From Apostichopus japonicus (Eukaryota; Echinodermata; Holothuroidea; Aspidochirotida; Stichopodidae), in contig NC_092567.1 in NCBI RefSeq assembly GCF_037975245.1, forward strand, positions 3,666,214 to 3,730,213: a stretch of DNA of 64,000 nt. The letters run 5' to 3'. Positions 36,721-49,719 of this stretch are shown piece after piece. Both the position numbers and the translations under genes were made by a program. The notes under the pieces were generated by a model. The model worked only from the letters and a program-made list of their open reading frames with translations. It had not been told where the DNA came from and made no database searches. Position 1 is the stretch's first letter, and the number at the start of each line of letters is the position of its first letter.

Positions 36721-37439
36721 TATCAATATCATGTCATGATAACATTTCTTCCTTGCATATTTGAGAGCTGAATACTGTTTAAAATAAACACATTTAGAGG
36801 ACATTCAAACAGATACAAGCACTGGTATCCATTAGGGTGGTGAGCACTTGTCCCCAACCCCCTTCCCCATAGCCTCCAGCCCTCCACTAGGGCTGCAAAA
36901 TCACTATCAGAGAACGTTAAATATCTGAAAAGTGAAAATGCCTCAGCTAAAGTCCGAAGGGACTCCCACTAGGGCTTAGATTTATACTTCATAGAAATTA
37001 CATTTTCTCTCTAACATGTATTTACATGCACTTTAAACTTAGTACAAGAGGACAAGAAGTCTCAGAGATGTTACAGAGCTCTTCTGAAGCCCCTTGCTAG
37101 GGCTCAGAGTAAAAGCAGATTAAGTCTTTCTATTACTGACATGTCCTCATGTGCTCAAAATTGCTAGCAGATTCCAGAAACTATGTGAAAATACTGAAGA
37201 TTTGGAGAGCTTTGCAGTACCCTTGTAAGTCCATCCACTATAAACAGAGAACACAATTGGAAATACTTCCTACTAATCTGAGAATGTACAGCTGTGAATA
37301 AAGAATTGTCACTTATGCTTGTTTAATTTTTAAACATTGCTGAGCCAGTCACTGCGGTTGGTTTTAAGAAATCTTATTGGTCTCAAAACTGATCTAACTT
37401 CACCGACTTAGTACGGTGGCTTAAAAGAGATATATAAGT

Positions 37440-37570
37440 GTCCCCAAATTTCAAAATTTTGAATTTGCTTTCTCAATATTTGGAATTTTTATCTCAAGAT
37501 TTTGACCTCAAAAGTCAAAATTTTGACTTTTTCATCTCAAAACTTTTTAACTCAAAATTTTGAGGTTACA
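37440..37570. repeat. Degenerate tandem array (ATTTTGACTTTTTC-like)
   Basis: Repeated TCAAAATTTTGA, ATCTCAAGATTTTGACC and ATCTCAAAACTTTTTAAC phrases. It is the reverse complement of the motif in 29335-29725. Non-coding. Confidence 0.65.
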
Positions 37571-38048
37571 AGTGTCTTCATCTGCCAAATTTGTAGAAAG
37601 AACTGACCATATTGTATGGCTATTGACCATCTGAACAGGGTACTTTATAAACCTTTGGTGATCTAAGAAAGAGACCCCCCCCCTGGAGCGTGGTGTAACT
37701 AGGTCAATGTAGCCAATGCAATCTCCAGGGGCCTGGTGCCATTAAATGAAGAAAAATAATATGAAAACACATCCACCAAAGCTGACACACTAAATTAGAT
37801 ACAATTATCTCCTAATGAGTGGAAATTCAAAAGACATTCTGTCCTCAGTGCGAAAGAGAGGTGCGAAATCTCACACATTTCTCAGTCAGGCCCAAACCCT
37901 GCCTGCATGGTTGGGTTTGTGTGAGGTTGGACTCTCCTTTGAGAGCTCATTTATATCACTGCACCACACCTTTATATGCCACTTCCACTAAACAACGGAC
38001 AATCCGGTTCAAGTTTGATGCTTAACTGGTTAATTGTTTTTACACTTA

Positions 38049-38470
38049 CCTGGTTATTGGAAACTGAAGTGTACTTTCCTTCCTCTGTATTTTTTCTCTG
38101 TGATTGTCCATGTATACAGGGTAGTTAGCCAGAGACATTCACATATCTATTTCTGACTGATATTCTCAATATATCTATCATTAGGACTCAAATCTTATTC
38201 ACATCACTTTCTTTTCTCTTCATTAGGTTAATTATGAAGCGAGCTACTAAGGTATCACCTATTCCACCTGTAGTTACCAGTTCTCGATGGAAGTCACGTT
38301 CATACTGTGCTGACAAGGACAATGAATGTTTCATCATCTGATGTTTCTTCCATGTGATGGTAATCACATTAATGGTTAGTATAGAACAGTGATAGTAATG
38401 TTTCAACAACCTCTGGTAGGTTTTTTGGATAGCATCGCAGATCAAGGAATACTCTTTTACCTCCATTCAC
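38049..38470 (-). pseudogene. Possible decayed exon with strong donor
   Basis: The minus strand ends at a strong donor, CCAG|GTAAGTG (38048), in a phase-2 frame reading ANYPVYMDNHREKIQRKEST. Further upstream, after an AG at about 38471, another frame reads RVFLDLRCYPKNLPEVVETL and stops, and a third frame is open for 92 codons. The mix of convincing short peptides in different frames suggests a frameshifted relic, but chance ORFs of this length occur in the window. It sits on the strand of, and within, the NLR-like gene. I do not recognise the family. Confidence 0.3.
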
Positions 38471-41400
38471 TCTCACTAAATGAATTTTGTATCAAGTTAT
38501 AACTCATCCACTCAAAATACAACTTACAGAATTAATCTCTAGTAAGGACATTAAAATGATCGGATTCTTGCTGGATTAATCCAGTAATTGGTATGTTTGT
38601 AATGAGCTTGCCATGACACAATAGGCCCCCAAACACCCTCTGGTACGTTTTAACCATTTGTCAAACTGAAATAAAAACTGACTCCGAGACTCATATTAAT
38701 AAATTCTTCTAGAACTCCTGACACTCCCAGAATGGTAAGACTGGAAGACAACTTGTTGGTTTGTATGTAAGTAGTTTGGGTTACGTACAAATAAGTCTTC
38801 TGTTTAGATATTTATTTTCTTCAGATTAAAACCAAAAACTTTAAATACCATTTTAGATATTCCATAATGCTGTAGAAACATTAAAGAGGTCAACTCAGTC
38901 TGTATTGCTGAGCTTTGAGTTAGAGGTATTTGTAATGAACACTTGATCAAACAAAAACAAAAAACCTAGATTAATTAAGGCAGGTCACACACAGGTCACA
39001 CAAATATGGATATAATCTTGAACTTTAATGTACTTTGTTTGTTATGATGTTTATTTACTGTAGTACAGTAGACATGACTGTTTTAAGCATTTGCTTACAT
39101 TTGGAATTATGATTTGAAATGTAATTGAACAGTAAAATGCAAATCAACTCCACCTTTGGTATTCATCTCAAAGGTGTCTATCATATCAGCTGAAGATTAT
39201 GGTTGGGTTTGTATCTCCTTTACTTCTTTGTTATTTTTCTCCAAACTCCTGATAAACTGTGGCACACCAGTTCTAAGATTCACAATCACATCTTGTGAGG
39301 CTAAAGAAGCATTATTCAAGTAAGGTGTACACAAAACCAGTGACATTGAGAGCCAGGCACAGTTCAATTCACAGTTGTGTCACCAGATCCACTTTGTTTA
39401 TCCAAAGTTAAAAGTATATCATTCTTTATCACATATTTCACTTTGCACTTAGCTGACGTACAACTGTAGACTCCGCCCAACCCTCACCCTCTCACACCAG
39501 GACTGCACCGAACAACATGTTATGAAATAACAGTATATATCAAAGTGCAGATAGAAAAATATGTACTTTAACTCAATCAATTATAGTACAATGTCATCAT
39601 TTCAGAAATCCTACAAATTCATCAACCTATAGACAGTACAGTGAACCAATGGTTCCTAAATTATGTGACCAGAATCCTTCATCATGATTTCTTCAGGCTC
39701 CATTCTATTTCAGGGTTGCATTGTTATAACTTTTGTTTCTCATATGAATGTTAATCAGACTGGATTGCCAGTGGTGCTTCTTAAAGTTTGTACTGAAGAT
39801 TCAATGCTTGTCTCAATTTCAAATTAATGTTTCTTTATATTCCAATTAGTTTGGTAGTAGGTGAACTGTATATACACAGTGGGAAGCATTATGAGACCTT
39901 GAACTCATCTTTATCTGTATTCTAGTTGCATTAGTTTCTTAACATTGTTATTATTATTATAACAGTGATTTATTTTGAAACTACAGTAGCATACCATATG
40001 TTTATAATAGCTGTGTTTTGTGTTTGACAATGTTACATGATAGAATGCAGCTACTTGCAGACCGGGTGATGTCAATTTACATAAATAATAACACTATAAC
40101 TGATGACCAAATGCATTTTGTTTTTCTCATCATCAGGTAAACTGGAATTATTCAGTACTGAGATCAGCCTGTTTAGGGATTTACCAGTTTAATGTCCGGA
40201 TAACAGCTCTTGGAAGAAATGTGTACAGTTTACATGAGCAGGGTAATGATTGTATGGTCCACCACCTGATTTTTACCCCACCCACCCCTCCCCCTCTTCC
40301 ATGAGAATGCAAGTGTTTAATTGCATATTTTTACTCCATGACGTATCAGATGATCCCTCAAGGGAAATTTCCACACCGGAAAGTCTATCATCCAGTCATG
40401 GAGGTATTGAGAATTGCACTATGACAAGCAACAGTTTATGATTCTATCACAGAAGATCATACAACAAAATATGACAAGTTCTTGTAGGATCCAGCATGTT
40501 TTGTCATTTGAAATCCTTAATGCAGTTGTATTATTTTTATGTTCTTAAAGTTAGTCTGTAATTGAGTAATTATGTTATAAGAGTGTGTTTGGGTGGGGGG
40601 GGGGGGTGCATCAGGTTGCTATCTATTGGCAAAGTTAGAAATTAAGTTACTGGGAAAGTTGTATATACCAATAGTTTGACAAAAGCAATCTAGACCAGTA
40701 ATTAGGCCTAACTTTGCTTGACTTCAGAGTAACAGAATTACAAATTTGGTGTTCATACAAAGATGAACAACTTCATTGGCCTGCTGCACCAAATAACGTT
40801 AAAAGTACCAATTAGAATGTGTGCTGATCACTTTAGTCTAATCCAAAGGATTGCAAACATGTTACCAAGTTTTGCCTTTTGTTTTCTTATGGATAAATTT
40901 CCAAAAATTATTCAACTTTAAAATAAAAGCGCCTTGCAATAAAATGAATGAACTTGCGATTATTGAGTCATTTTAGTATATAAGCTTGTGTATCTGTGAG
41001 CAATGGAATAACTGTTGAGTAAATATTAAAAAGGCAAACTCAAAAACAAGGGATTTTATCGTTTGCATTAAAACATCTAGTTCAGATACAATTCTTATAG
41101 TCTTTGTCTTTATCTCCTCATTAGGTAAATGTGGATTAATCTTTCTTGAGACGATCTTTGGGGGTCACATGATGTGGATCTTGCACAGAATGGCTTACAA
41201 TATGCTGATGGTAATGATTAGTGTATAATTAGTGTATAGCAGGACTGGTAAGCTGGGTTGTAGTTATAATTAGATTTGATTCTGAAGTAGAAAGTGATTT
41301 TGTTACTGCCTAATCCTGGTGGAACAGTAATTGTATTGAATCTTGCTTGATCAGCAAACTCCCTAAGGGCCTAGGGAAGAAGATAATGGCTTCAGTCTAA

Positions 41401-42584
41401 CATACATACACCATATATTAGGCAATACATGTCATACATTGTATTGCTTACCATCAAGTGTAAAAGTACACAAAGAGGTGTATGTGTTTAGTATACTGGG
41501 TCCATTTTTTGTTTTGTGTAGCCATCATAAATTAAGGAACAAAATATTCAGATGACTTGATCCCTTCTAATTTTTCAGTCAGTCATAGTGTTGGGTGGCA
41601 GGTAATGGTAGTAATCAGTCTTAACAGCGCAGCCAGACTCCTCTGGATTGTCAGCCTAATTGCCGCAAATAATAGCCAGTAATATGTATGGCAGGCTCAT
41701 AAACAATCAATTTAATTCATAAGTGCATGTGCCCTAACAATTAAATAGAGTCACTGCACACAAAGTGAGAACCATACACACACTAAGTTAGAACCATACC
41801 CACACTAAGTTAGAACCATGTAGAATGACTAACAGGAACCATAAATATCTCTGTTTCCATCCTAACCTTTCCTACCCTTCCCCTCTCAGTACATCTAAAA
41901 CCCAATAAAATTGATGTCAAATTTAAATCTGAAGATAATCTAGGTTTTATGTCATTTGTCAATGAGCTACTGCATATACTAAGGGATTACAATTGGAAGT
42001 CTTTAGTGGGTTTACTGCAATGTGTGGATATGTTGTTGTCAGTCAGTAATACAAGACATGCATGAACCTTCTGGACCCTATGCATGTCCTCAGAGTAAAA
42101 ACCAAAGTAATTCAGAATTCAATTCTTAGCCATTGGTCAACAGTGTTGAAGGATTCTCTTAATGTGTTCTGTCTTAGATGTACATTACTTGCACTTCATC
42201 TCTATTACTGGCCATTTAAGAGATATTTCCAGCAAACTCCAGCAGATGTGTTTTCTACATTTATTTTCTGTTGCAATACTATAAAAGATAGCTCACAAAG
42301 CTGGTAGAAAATTTCCAGCAATTGTCAAAAGATGTTATTTATCGGTGCGGGGGGGGGGGCTACACAATTCTTGGGAGGTAACATGGAGTTGATCAGTCAC
42401 CACTACAAGTGTTGTAATTGCTTACATCAGATGTAAACATATTCCTAAAAACAATATATTTGCTGCCCTGAGATTACAGCTCTATAAGACACAAGGGAAG
42501 ATGTTGATGTATGTTACAAAAATGATCACAGACCTTGAATTTTCTCCTTGATAAATCTAGTGAATGGAAAGTTGAATTATTGTG

Positions 42585-42713
42585 TATTTTCTCTTTAACT
42601 TCCAGGTGATACAGTTTCTTCTGTACATTTCCTCCAAGAAAGTGAAAGAAAAAGTCAAGCTGGGACACATCACTGATGACATAACTTCCTTTGTGGCTGT
42701 GAGTCTGGTGAGA
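42585..42713 (-). CDS. Candidate exon of the NLR-like gene
   Basis: A minus-strand frame reads VISDVSQLDFFFHFLGGNVQ and then KKLYHLEV, which resembles the spacer before the LRR array of marine-invertebrate NLR proteins (impression from memory). A possible acceptor (CTCACCAG) leads into the frame in phase 0, as required after the exon at 63632. No good donor follows, only weak GT sites. The plus strand is also open here, with a good acceptor (TTTAACTTCCAG) at 42603, so strand is not certain. Confidence 0.33.
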
Positions 42714-43069
42714 CTTTACATAATAATTTCTCAACAGTCAGTTTGTGAAATGGTAATGGGCTGTGTTGGATACCATTGATCAAATTTACAGGACATAGAT
42801 GAAGACAGATTGCCTAATTAGCTCTATAAATAACATCAAATGACATTTTTAAGATTCCACTTGTTTAATTGTGTAGAGCTAACAAACTTGACTAAACACA
42901 ACTACTATTGTGTAGTATGCAGTGGTGCATGGAAGATTTCTGTGAAGTGGAGACAGCTACTGATAGATACCTAAATTAACAGTTCATCAGAAAACTCCAA
43001 CTTCTGTAGAAAATAAAGATTGCCCAAATGCCAGGCAAGGTAAGTTTTTTTGTAGTATGCATCTTGGTC

Positions 43070-43431
43070 TGATTATGATTATTATTAGTTTTACAGTCTT
43101 GTACAGGGCCGAGGCCCTTTCAAACGACTTTAACAACTTGACCCTGGTCATTGGTAAGTTGTCACACCTACACACCAAAGTGTGGACAATTCAATCAATC
43201 TCTCCTTAGGCACCACAATCACATGTCCTCGGGGGGGACTTCCCATAGGGTGCAGCCTCAAACTGGCGCACACCACTATATTTACAAGTCCCCATTTATA
43301 CACCTGGGTGAAGAGAGGCAATGGAGATAAAGCACCTTGCCCAAGGACACAACGCAATGATCTGGCCAGGGCTCGAACCTGTAATCCTTAGATCAATCCA
43401 CTGCCTTAACCACTTGACCACAACGCCCTCC
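43070..43431 (-). mobile_element. tRNA-derived SINE
   Basis: Read on the minus strand it begins GGGCGTTGTGGTCAAGTGG, a tRNA-like head with an A-box-like stretch, followed by the B-box GGTTCGAGCCC (43369-43379), then the conserved-looking body GTGTCCTTGGGCAAGGTGC, and an (AAT)n tail at about 43071-43089. RNA polymerase III would transcribe it. ORFs over it are meaningless. No target duplication was identified. Confidence 0.85.
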
Positions 43432-44289
43432 CAGGGATGTGTTTGAAATTAAGAAACTATAAAGTCGTTGAATTTATATGTGCATTGTCACCTGTGGGAT
43501 ACTCCCAAGATTATCTGGCATGCTGTAACGTATCAACCCGAACTTATTATCAGCATGTTGAGTTACCATGCAGGTAAATAGACAGTCACAGTTTGTTGGG
43601 TACTGAGGACTAAACTGATGAATGCTGAATTCCATATTTCTAAAATGAAATACTCTTGTTGAAATCAATCAGTTACATAGAACTGTGTTATACATATAGT
43701 GAGTTCATATGTGAGAAACATTGTGTAGTGTAGGCAGCAATTTGACAGTCATCAGATACCAATGGCTTTAAATTTGCTACCATTTCTAATAAATAAATAT
43801 ATGTTGCCATACGTCTTTCTTAGGATTCTAATTGCTGTCCACAACTTTAAGTAAGCTGTGGTCAGTCAACAATATTGTTGTGCCATGTTTTAACATTAAT
43901 TTATGTTATGTTTTCAGTGTCGAGAGAGAGAGGAGTAGCAGAACCTGTTCAGTTGCTGTCCAATCCACAATATTACTCTTGTGAAACAATCCTTAAATAT
44001 TATTGTAACTGAAGCTCTCTCATGCTTGCCATACACCAGACCGGCATCACTTTACAAACTTAAGAGAATTCTTATGCGTTGAATCTTAGCCATTTATTTC
44101 TGTTAACCCTACATATATTATTATATATTCTATGTATCTGTTTATTCTGTTCTATGTTCTTTTCTGGTCACATTCCACCCTCATGTTTCTTGGTTTACTA
44201 TATATGGTTATATTTATTATTCTGTCAATACTGCTGTAGTACAATGTTGGTCTTCGTAATAAATAGAAAGAATGGAGGTTGTGTTATAA

Positions 44290-44600
44290 ACAATACTTCC
44301 TCAAGCTGCTGAGTGATAAATATATTAACATACTTTTATATGGTGTATAAGGCCAGAGACTGTATACTTCGCTTCTGTCCATGATGTAGGCCCAACCATT
44401 CATAATTCATGTTCGCCTCTATGTGGACCGAACTTTAGCTTGAAAGGTAATGTTACACCTAATAAATTAGAATGTAATGAATTCCAATGATGGTTAGTTA
44501 AGGCTAATGATGTAATAAAACCCTCTCATGTTTATGTATATGGTTGATGATTATTCATGAGATGCTGATTATTGTGTTTACTGTTGAACTTTAATTCCTT
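44290..44600. repeat. Duplicated segment (partner 52612-52880)
   Basis: Shares TTCCTCAAGC, GGCCAGAGACTGTAT, CCCAACCATTCATAATTCAT and GATTATTCATGAGATGCTGA with 52612-52880 in the same order and orientation. Similarity resumes beyond the minisatellite (45160-45215 versus 53455-53500, TTCCTAACA then CAGTAGTTTA). It is therefore a roughly 0.9-kb duplication in which one copy acquired a minisatellite. Confidence 0.8.
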
Positions 44601-44621
44601 TTTTCTTGTTTATTATTCGCA

Positions 44622-45135
44622 GAAAGGGGTTGGGGAGTTGGAGAGGGTGGGGGATGGAGGGGTGTGAGGGAGATGGAGGGGTTGGGAAGTTGGAGAGGGT
44701 GGGGATGGAGGGAGATGGAGGGGTTTGAGGGAGGGGTTGGGGAGTTGGAGAGGGTGGGGGATGGAGGGGTGTGAAGGAGATGGAGGGGTTTGATGGAGAT
44801 GGAGCGGGTTAGGGAGTTGGAGAGGGTGGGGGATGGAGGGGTGTGAGGGAGATGGAGCGGGTTGGGGAGTTGGAGAGGGTGGGGATGGAGGGAGATGGAG
44901 GGGTTTGAGGGAGGGGTTGGGGAGTTGGAGAGGGTAGGGGATGGAGGGGTGTGGGGAGATGGAGCGGGTTGGGGAGTTGGAGAGGGTGGGGATGGAGGAG
45001 TTGGAGAGGGTGGGGGATGGAGGGGTGTGAGGGAGATGGAAGGGGTTGGGGAGATGGAGGGGTTTGAGAGATATGGAGGGGTTGGGGAGATAGAGGGGGT
45101 TGAGGAGATGGAAGGGGTTTGGGAGATGGAGGGGA
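44622..45135. repeat. G-rich minisatellite
   Basis: About 510 bp built from variants of GGTTGGGGAGTTGGAGAGGG and TGGGGGATGGAGGGGTGTGA in a higher-order pattern. All strong purines are on the plus strand. The glycine- and glutamate-rich reading frame across it is a by-product of the repeat. Runs of three to five G at short spacing could form G-quadruplexes. Confidence 0.93.
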
Positions 45136-47054
45136 CGATGGTTGGTATTTTTTCTGTCTTTCCTAACAGGGTCAGTGCATTGCTCTTTACACGCAGTAGT
45201 TTAGTATTCAGGGCCGTAGCCTGCGCATGGGTAGCTGCCCCCTGAGATTTACACTTTCTAAATGAAAGTAGGCCTACGATAAATGTTCATATCATTTCTT
45301 CTGATTTAATTAGTCTGTAGTGTGCAAACTCTGAGATTATAGACACGTATTGTAGGAATGGCGGTCAAGTAACATAAGGTTTACTTTAAATGCTCATCAC
45401 GTATATGCACGATCTCTGATGCGACTACTGTTTCTGGTGGTTTTCAGAGGGGGGGGGCGGGCTGGTGGCAGAGGGGGACTATAATAACAATAAAGGTAGA
45501 GAGCTCCAAAAATTTAACCTGCATGAACAGTGTAGCAGCCTTACGTGAAACTACGGTTCATAAATATGCTTATTACGTATGTTTCACTGTTATCCCCTAT
45601 ATTAGTGCCACAATGTTTTACTAAGAATACACGGTCCACTCACTCAGTTCATCCCCCCTTCCCCTACCCGCAGTAGGTCCTTAGATAGTGTCATGATGGT
45701 CCCTTTTTGGAAATGACCAACCCACTCAAATTTCTTGAAAAAGCGCCTGGTACCGTATATCCGCACATCAAAGCATCGCTATGTAACATTTGGACGATAC
45801 ATTTTTTTCTCGATGTTCCTTAACTGCTGCTAGGAATTCTACCCAGGCTACACCCTGATGTTTATATTTATTTTTATGATTTGTTGTTTCCGATGAAGTG
45901 AATGTGCCTAAATACCAAATAGTGCTTTTCAAATGTACTTATAATACCATATGTGTGCATGTTGTATATGTCTGGATAACTAGATAACCTTGTGTTCAAA
46001 GTTTAGATGTTTCCTTTTGGGTTTAAGTTTAAATCTGGATAATCATGATTAATGCCATAAGTTACATCAGGAGGTGAAATAGATAAGTCTTTTTAATTCA
46101 AGGCTAATCTTGTCAAATGTGACTTTTATTAAATATATTTATGAATGACATATCAATTCAGGCACCAAACAGAAGTAAACCTGAAGATTTGTAGAGTCCG
46201 ACCCCTGGACCACTGGCGGGGATTCGCCCCGGAACCCCACCCACCCAATTCGGATTGACGCTCCTGATCAGAGCATGATCAATTTTAGCTTAACGCAGTT
46301 GGTTGTGTTTGTAGCTTTATCTCCTACACCTATATAGTGGTAAACTAACACTGTCTACTGTTAATTTGTAGTAATAGCTGATTAAAGAAACAATATGTTC
46401 ACCAAACTCGAGTCTGTCACATCTCAAAACAAACGAAAAAACTTTAAGCAGTATTATCCTAACCAGGGGCGTATCCAGGATTTTCTAACCCGGGGGGCGC
46501 GAATTACTAGCTAAGCGGAGCGCCACCATCGGTTGGCGCGCAGCGTACAAGAAAATTTCTGGTTTTGATACCACCCAGATCACAGGAAATGGCACCTCTC
46601 GGGCTTGAAAATGACCAACCAGATGTACACTTTTTGCCTGAGAACCTTGCAAGTATTTCCCGATAGTGTTTTTTCCATCCATAACCTTTTTGAAGATTGT
46701 CACCAGTCACAAATCATGTTCGACCTTATCTCATGTCCTGTGGATCATTGCTTTTTATAGGTGATTCTACGTCGCGGCCCACAATATCCGTCAGGCCCAC
46801 TTTTCAAGGTTCCAAGCCCATTATTTGTTCAGAATTTGAAAATTCACATTTCTCGTGAATAAACTCACTTCAAAACATACCCATAATGTTGCACAAAATT
46901 TCATCTATGGACAACCAATATAGAAAAACCTCCTTCAACCCCTAACAGACCGGTCAAAATTGCACGAGTAGAGGGAAGTGTGATAAAGAATGTTGGTCAG
47001 AAATTTTCGAAAATTCAGACACAGTTAGTTTATTGGTGTACAAATATTAAAACC

Positions 47055-47864
47055 CATGGGCGGCGATCCTGGGGGGGATATATCCCCCCATGAAAATGGG
47101 TGGAGGGGATGTAATACACCATATTCCCCCCCCCCCACCAAATGCCAGGGATAAGAATATTTTCATGCCTACATTTATGCATCATCGTTATTGTACGGCT
47201 CTTTTTTAGCTTCATTTCTCGCCTACCATAAACGCAGTGCGATCTTTTCAAATAAAGCGTCTTTATAAAGCAAGAATAGTTGACTGTAGGCTTCATTGGC
47301 CCTATAACAACAAAATGTATCATTTACCTCGATGATTCATATAGGCCCTATAGTAGGCCTACACACGTACATGTTCCCTCGAACAGCTGAGAATCTCATG
47401 TTACCACGGTAATGCTAAATACACATTTCACCTGGATGCCCTAGCAATCGGTACCTAGGAATGTAACTATGTGTAATTGTGTATTGCATGTGTATAGGCC
47501 TATAATAGCCTGCATGAGGCCATTTTCTTCATGGAATAATATAAAAGAGTTCTCGAACATTCTAACGTAGCGCCTGAAACAAGATTGACAGGGGCAATTT
47601 TCCCAAAATAACACCCGAAATTTAAAAAAAAAAAGTATTTTGTATCCTGATTATGAGATATTTCGGACATGATATCCCTATTTTAAAGTTGGGTATATGC
47701 CGCTTGGAACCTCGGGAAGTGCCGTTTCCAGCCATCTAGAGGGTTTGTAAATCCCAAAATGTTCTTGTACGCTTCGCGCCAACCTATGGTGGCGCTACGC
47801 TTAGATAGTCAACAAGGTCATATCCCCCCCCCCCCCCACTCGGAAGTACGGATCGCCGCCCATG
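47055..47864 (-). mobile_element. hAT-type element, 810 bp, nested
   Basis: Same family as 18143-19648, in opposite orientation: both ends CATGGGCGGCGATCC, exact 8-bp duplication TTAAAACC (47047-47054, 47865-47872). At about 47324-47337 it holds CATTTACCTCGATG next to ATTCATAT, the terminus of the element found intact at 18661-19319, so it once carried that insertion and lost most of it. The shared module is at about 47725-47815 on the minus strand. Confidence 0.92.
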
Positions 47865-48342
47865 TTAAAACCTCTTATAACGGCTATTATAAAACTTGGT
47901 TGACGGAAATGAAAAAAATAGCAGATATTTCCGAAACCGAACACTACACACATAGACGTAGGAGGCGGGGGGGGGGGGGGCTGCAGCCCCTAATTCGCCA
48001 TTTCTAATGTAAAAGAGAGTTTCGACATAATTGGACCTCCATGACTTTTTCTCCATCTACATAAGACATTTCGTTGTTTACATTAGCATCCCGCGGTACA
48101 CTGCGCAACTTTCACGGACCGTACGGTACACGATGGTATGCGATGTAGGGTAAATAACCGATGCTTGTTTATATGATATTGACCATAACATGTTGAACGC
48201 GCGCAGAACGCGCAAAAAATTTTGGTTATTTTTTCGGGCAAGTCGGACGGTTTTGAGGCTGTTCATCCTGGAACGCCATTTTCATGCTCACTGATATGAT
48301 GTAATATCTGCTGCGGTTGCTTTACAAATTCGAACAGGCGCG

Positions 48343-48620
48343 TAGCGAGGAATTTGCCAAGGGAGGGGCGAAGCCTGTAGGCAAATTATCTAAGCGTAGC
48401 GCCACCATAAGTTGGCGCGAAGCGTTCAAGTAAATTTTGGCCGAAAATGCCTCCCAGATCGCTGGAAACGACACTTCCCAGGCCTTGTAAGTTGCATCTA
48501 AGCACTTTCTATTTTGAAATTACTGGCGATATCATAAAAAAAAAATATGCTGAAGGGGGGGGGCGGTCGCCCCTTCCCGAAATGCGTCATGTTCCCCGAC
48601 GACACAGTCGAGTTCGAGAC
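48343..48620. mobile_element. Truncated element with shared module
   Basis: Begins CAGGCGCGTAGCGAGGAATT, carries the module at about 48388-48490 and a G run at 48555-48564. No matching right terminus or target duplication was found. Confidence 0.5.
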
Positions 48621-49146
48621 CAGCCACAGTTGGTTTCATAGCACAATTCTACAATTGTTTAAGGCGTATATACACACACACGCTTTATGATAGACCATAT
48701 ATAGTATATAGATCATGAGTGAGAGAGGAAAAATGGAAACGTCAAAAATGGAGTTGTCGGTGTAAGGGGTAGGGTGAGGCAAACGCCCCTTCCGAAATCC
48801 TTGATCCGTCACTGGCTACCCTGTGTATATAATAGGGACCATCGCTGTAATGATGTCACTGTTCCTCATTCTCTTCCCGGTGTCTTGGCGTTTTTCTTCT
48901 ACTCCCTCTTTTTCTCCTTTTTCTCTCTTTCTTCCATTTTTCCCTTCCTTCCTCTTCTCCTCCTCTTTTTTCCTTTTTCTTCTCCTTTTTTCTCTCCTCC
49001 TTTTCTTACCCGGGGGGCGCGCGCCCCCAACACCCCCTCCCTGGATACGCGCCTGCTAACAATCCGGTGTTACCACCCGCCACTATATCGGTTAGTAGCG
49101 TTCGGGGGTGGGAGTGGGGATTTAAATGCATTTGTCTATGGAACGC

Positions 49147-49357
49147 GAAAAGGGCAAACTTATTTCGTTGCTAAGTTTAACGTAAGTTTAGACAACGACG
49201 TAAGTTTAGACAACGGAATTTTAAACATCAACGTGAGTTTGAGCATGGAGCTATAAACATAGCTCCATGGTTTGAGCAACAGCATGGTGAAACAGCAGCA
49301 ACAACTTTAGTTTAGGCAACAACAAACTTAGATTAGACAACGAAATCAGTTTGCCCT
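49147..49357. repeat. Short TIR unit built of GTAAGTTTAG-type repeats
   Basis: The outer ends are inverted: AAGGGCAAACTTATTTCGTT on the left and, on the minus strand, AAGGGCAAACTGATTTCGTT on the right. Between them ACGTAAGTTTAGACAAC-like units of about 18 bp repeat, with a perfect hairpin (CATGGAGCTAT, loop AAAC, complement) at 49244-49269. Related units recur at 49720-49935. No target duplication is evident. Confidence 0.7.
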
Positions 49358-49719
49358 TCTCGCGCTTACGTTGTTGCTATCGGCGCTGTTCAACAATTGC
49401 TTTACCACATTGGCTTCAAATGATTACCATACGCAGGGGGTTGGTTCTTGCTGCCTGGGTTTAGGAAAACAGTCCCGTGGACAAGGCCGCCTTTGTTCTT
49501 CGCATATACGGGAAGTTTCTAGAGGAGTAAAGTGGGCGGGGTCAGCTCATGTATGTAGCATGGTGGAGAGCGTTTACCGGTTTGTAATTGGGTTGGGATA
49601 CATGTCAATCTTACTGACTATTTCGTAATTGGTCAGCAAATTAACGACGTGTATGTATATACAGCGCAAGTTGAATTTCGCGCGAATAGCCCATATTTTT
49701 ATATCACGTGATTGGGCAA

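Larger units (their letters stand above)
46464..49055. mobile_element. Composite TIR element, 2.6 kb, containing a nested hAT element
   Basis: The left end CAGGGGCGTATCCAGGATTT and right end (minus strand CAGGCGCGTATCCAGGG) are flanked by CTAAC (46459-46463, 49056-49060). The subterminal CCCGGGGGGCGCG occurs at both ends. The same termini bound 60217-62190. Inside lie a shared module (about 46510-46610), the 47055-47864 element and another module copy after a different terminus, CAGGCGCGTAGCGAGG, at 48343. The 5-bp duplication is shorter than the 8 bp of the other elements. No transposase seen. Confidence 0.72.

Noticed and set aside
40137-42708. Chain of plus-strand exon-like blocks (40137-40239, 41126-41209, 42604-42708) with compatible phases
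   Set aside because: Each is short, each starts with GTA or GTG directly after the AG, no family is recognisable, and open frames of 28-35 codons arise often by chance.
43360-43431. Functional tRNA gene
   Set aside because: The tRNA-like head with B-box is followed by a SINE body and an (AAT)n tail, and an intact cloverleaf is not evident.
44862-45245. 127-residue glycine- and glutamate-rich ORF
   Set aside because: It is wholly a translation of the G-rich minisatellite.
48774-49256. 160-residue ORF rich in Phe, Leu and Pro
   Set aside because: It is produced by a TTTTTC/CTCC pyrimidine tract, crosses the end of the composite transposon and has no domain.
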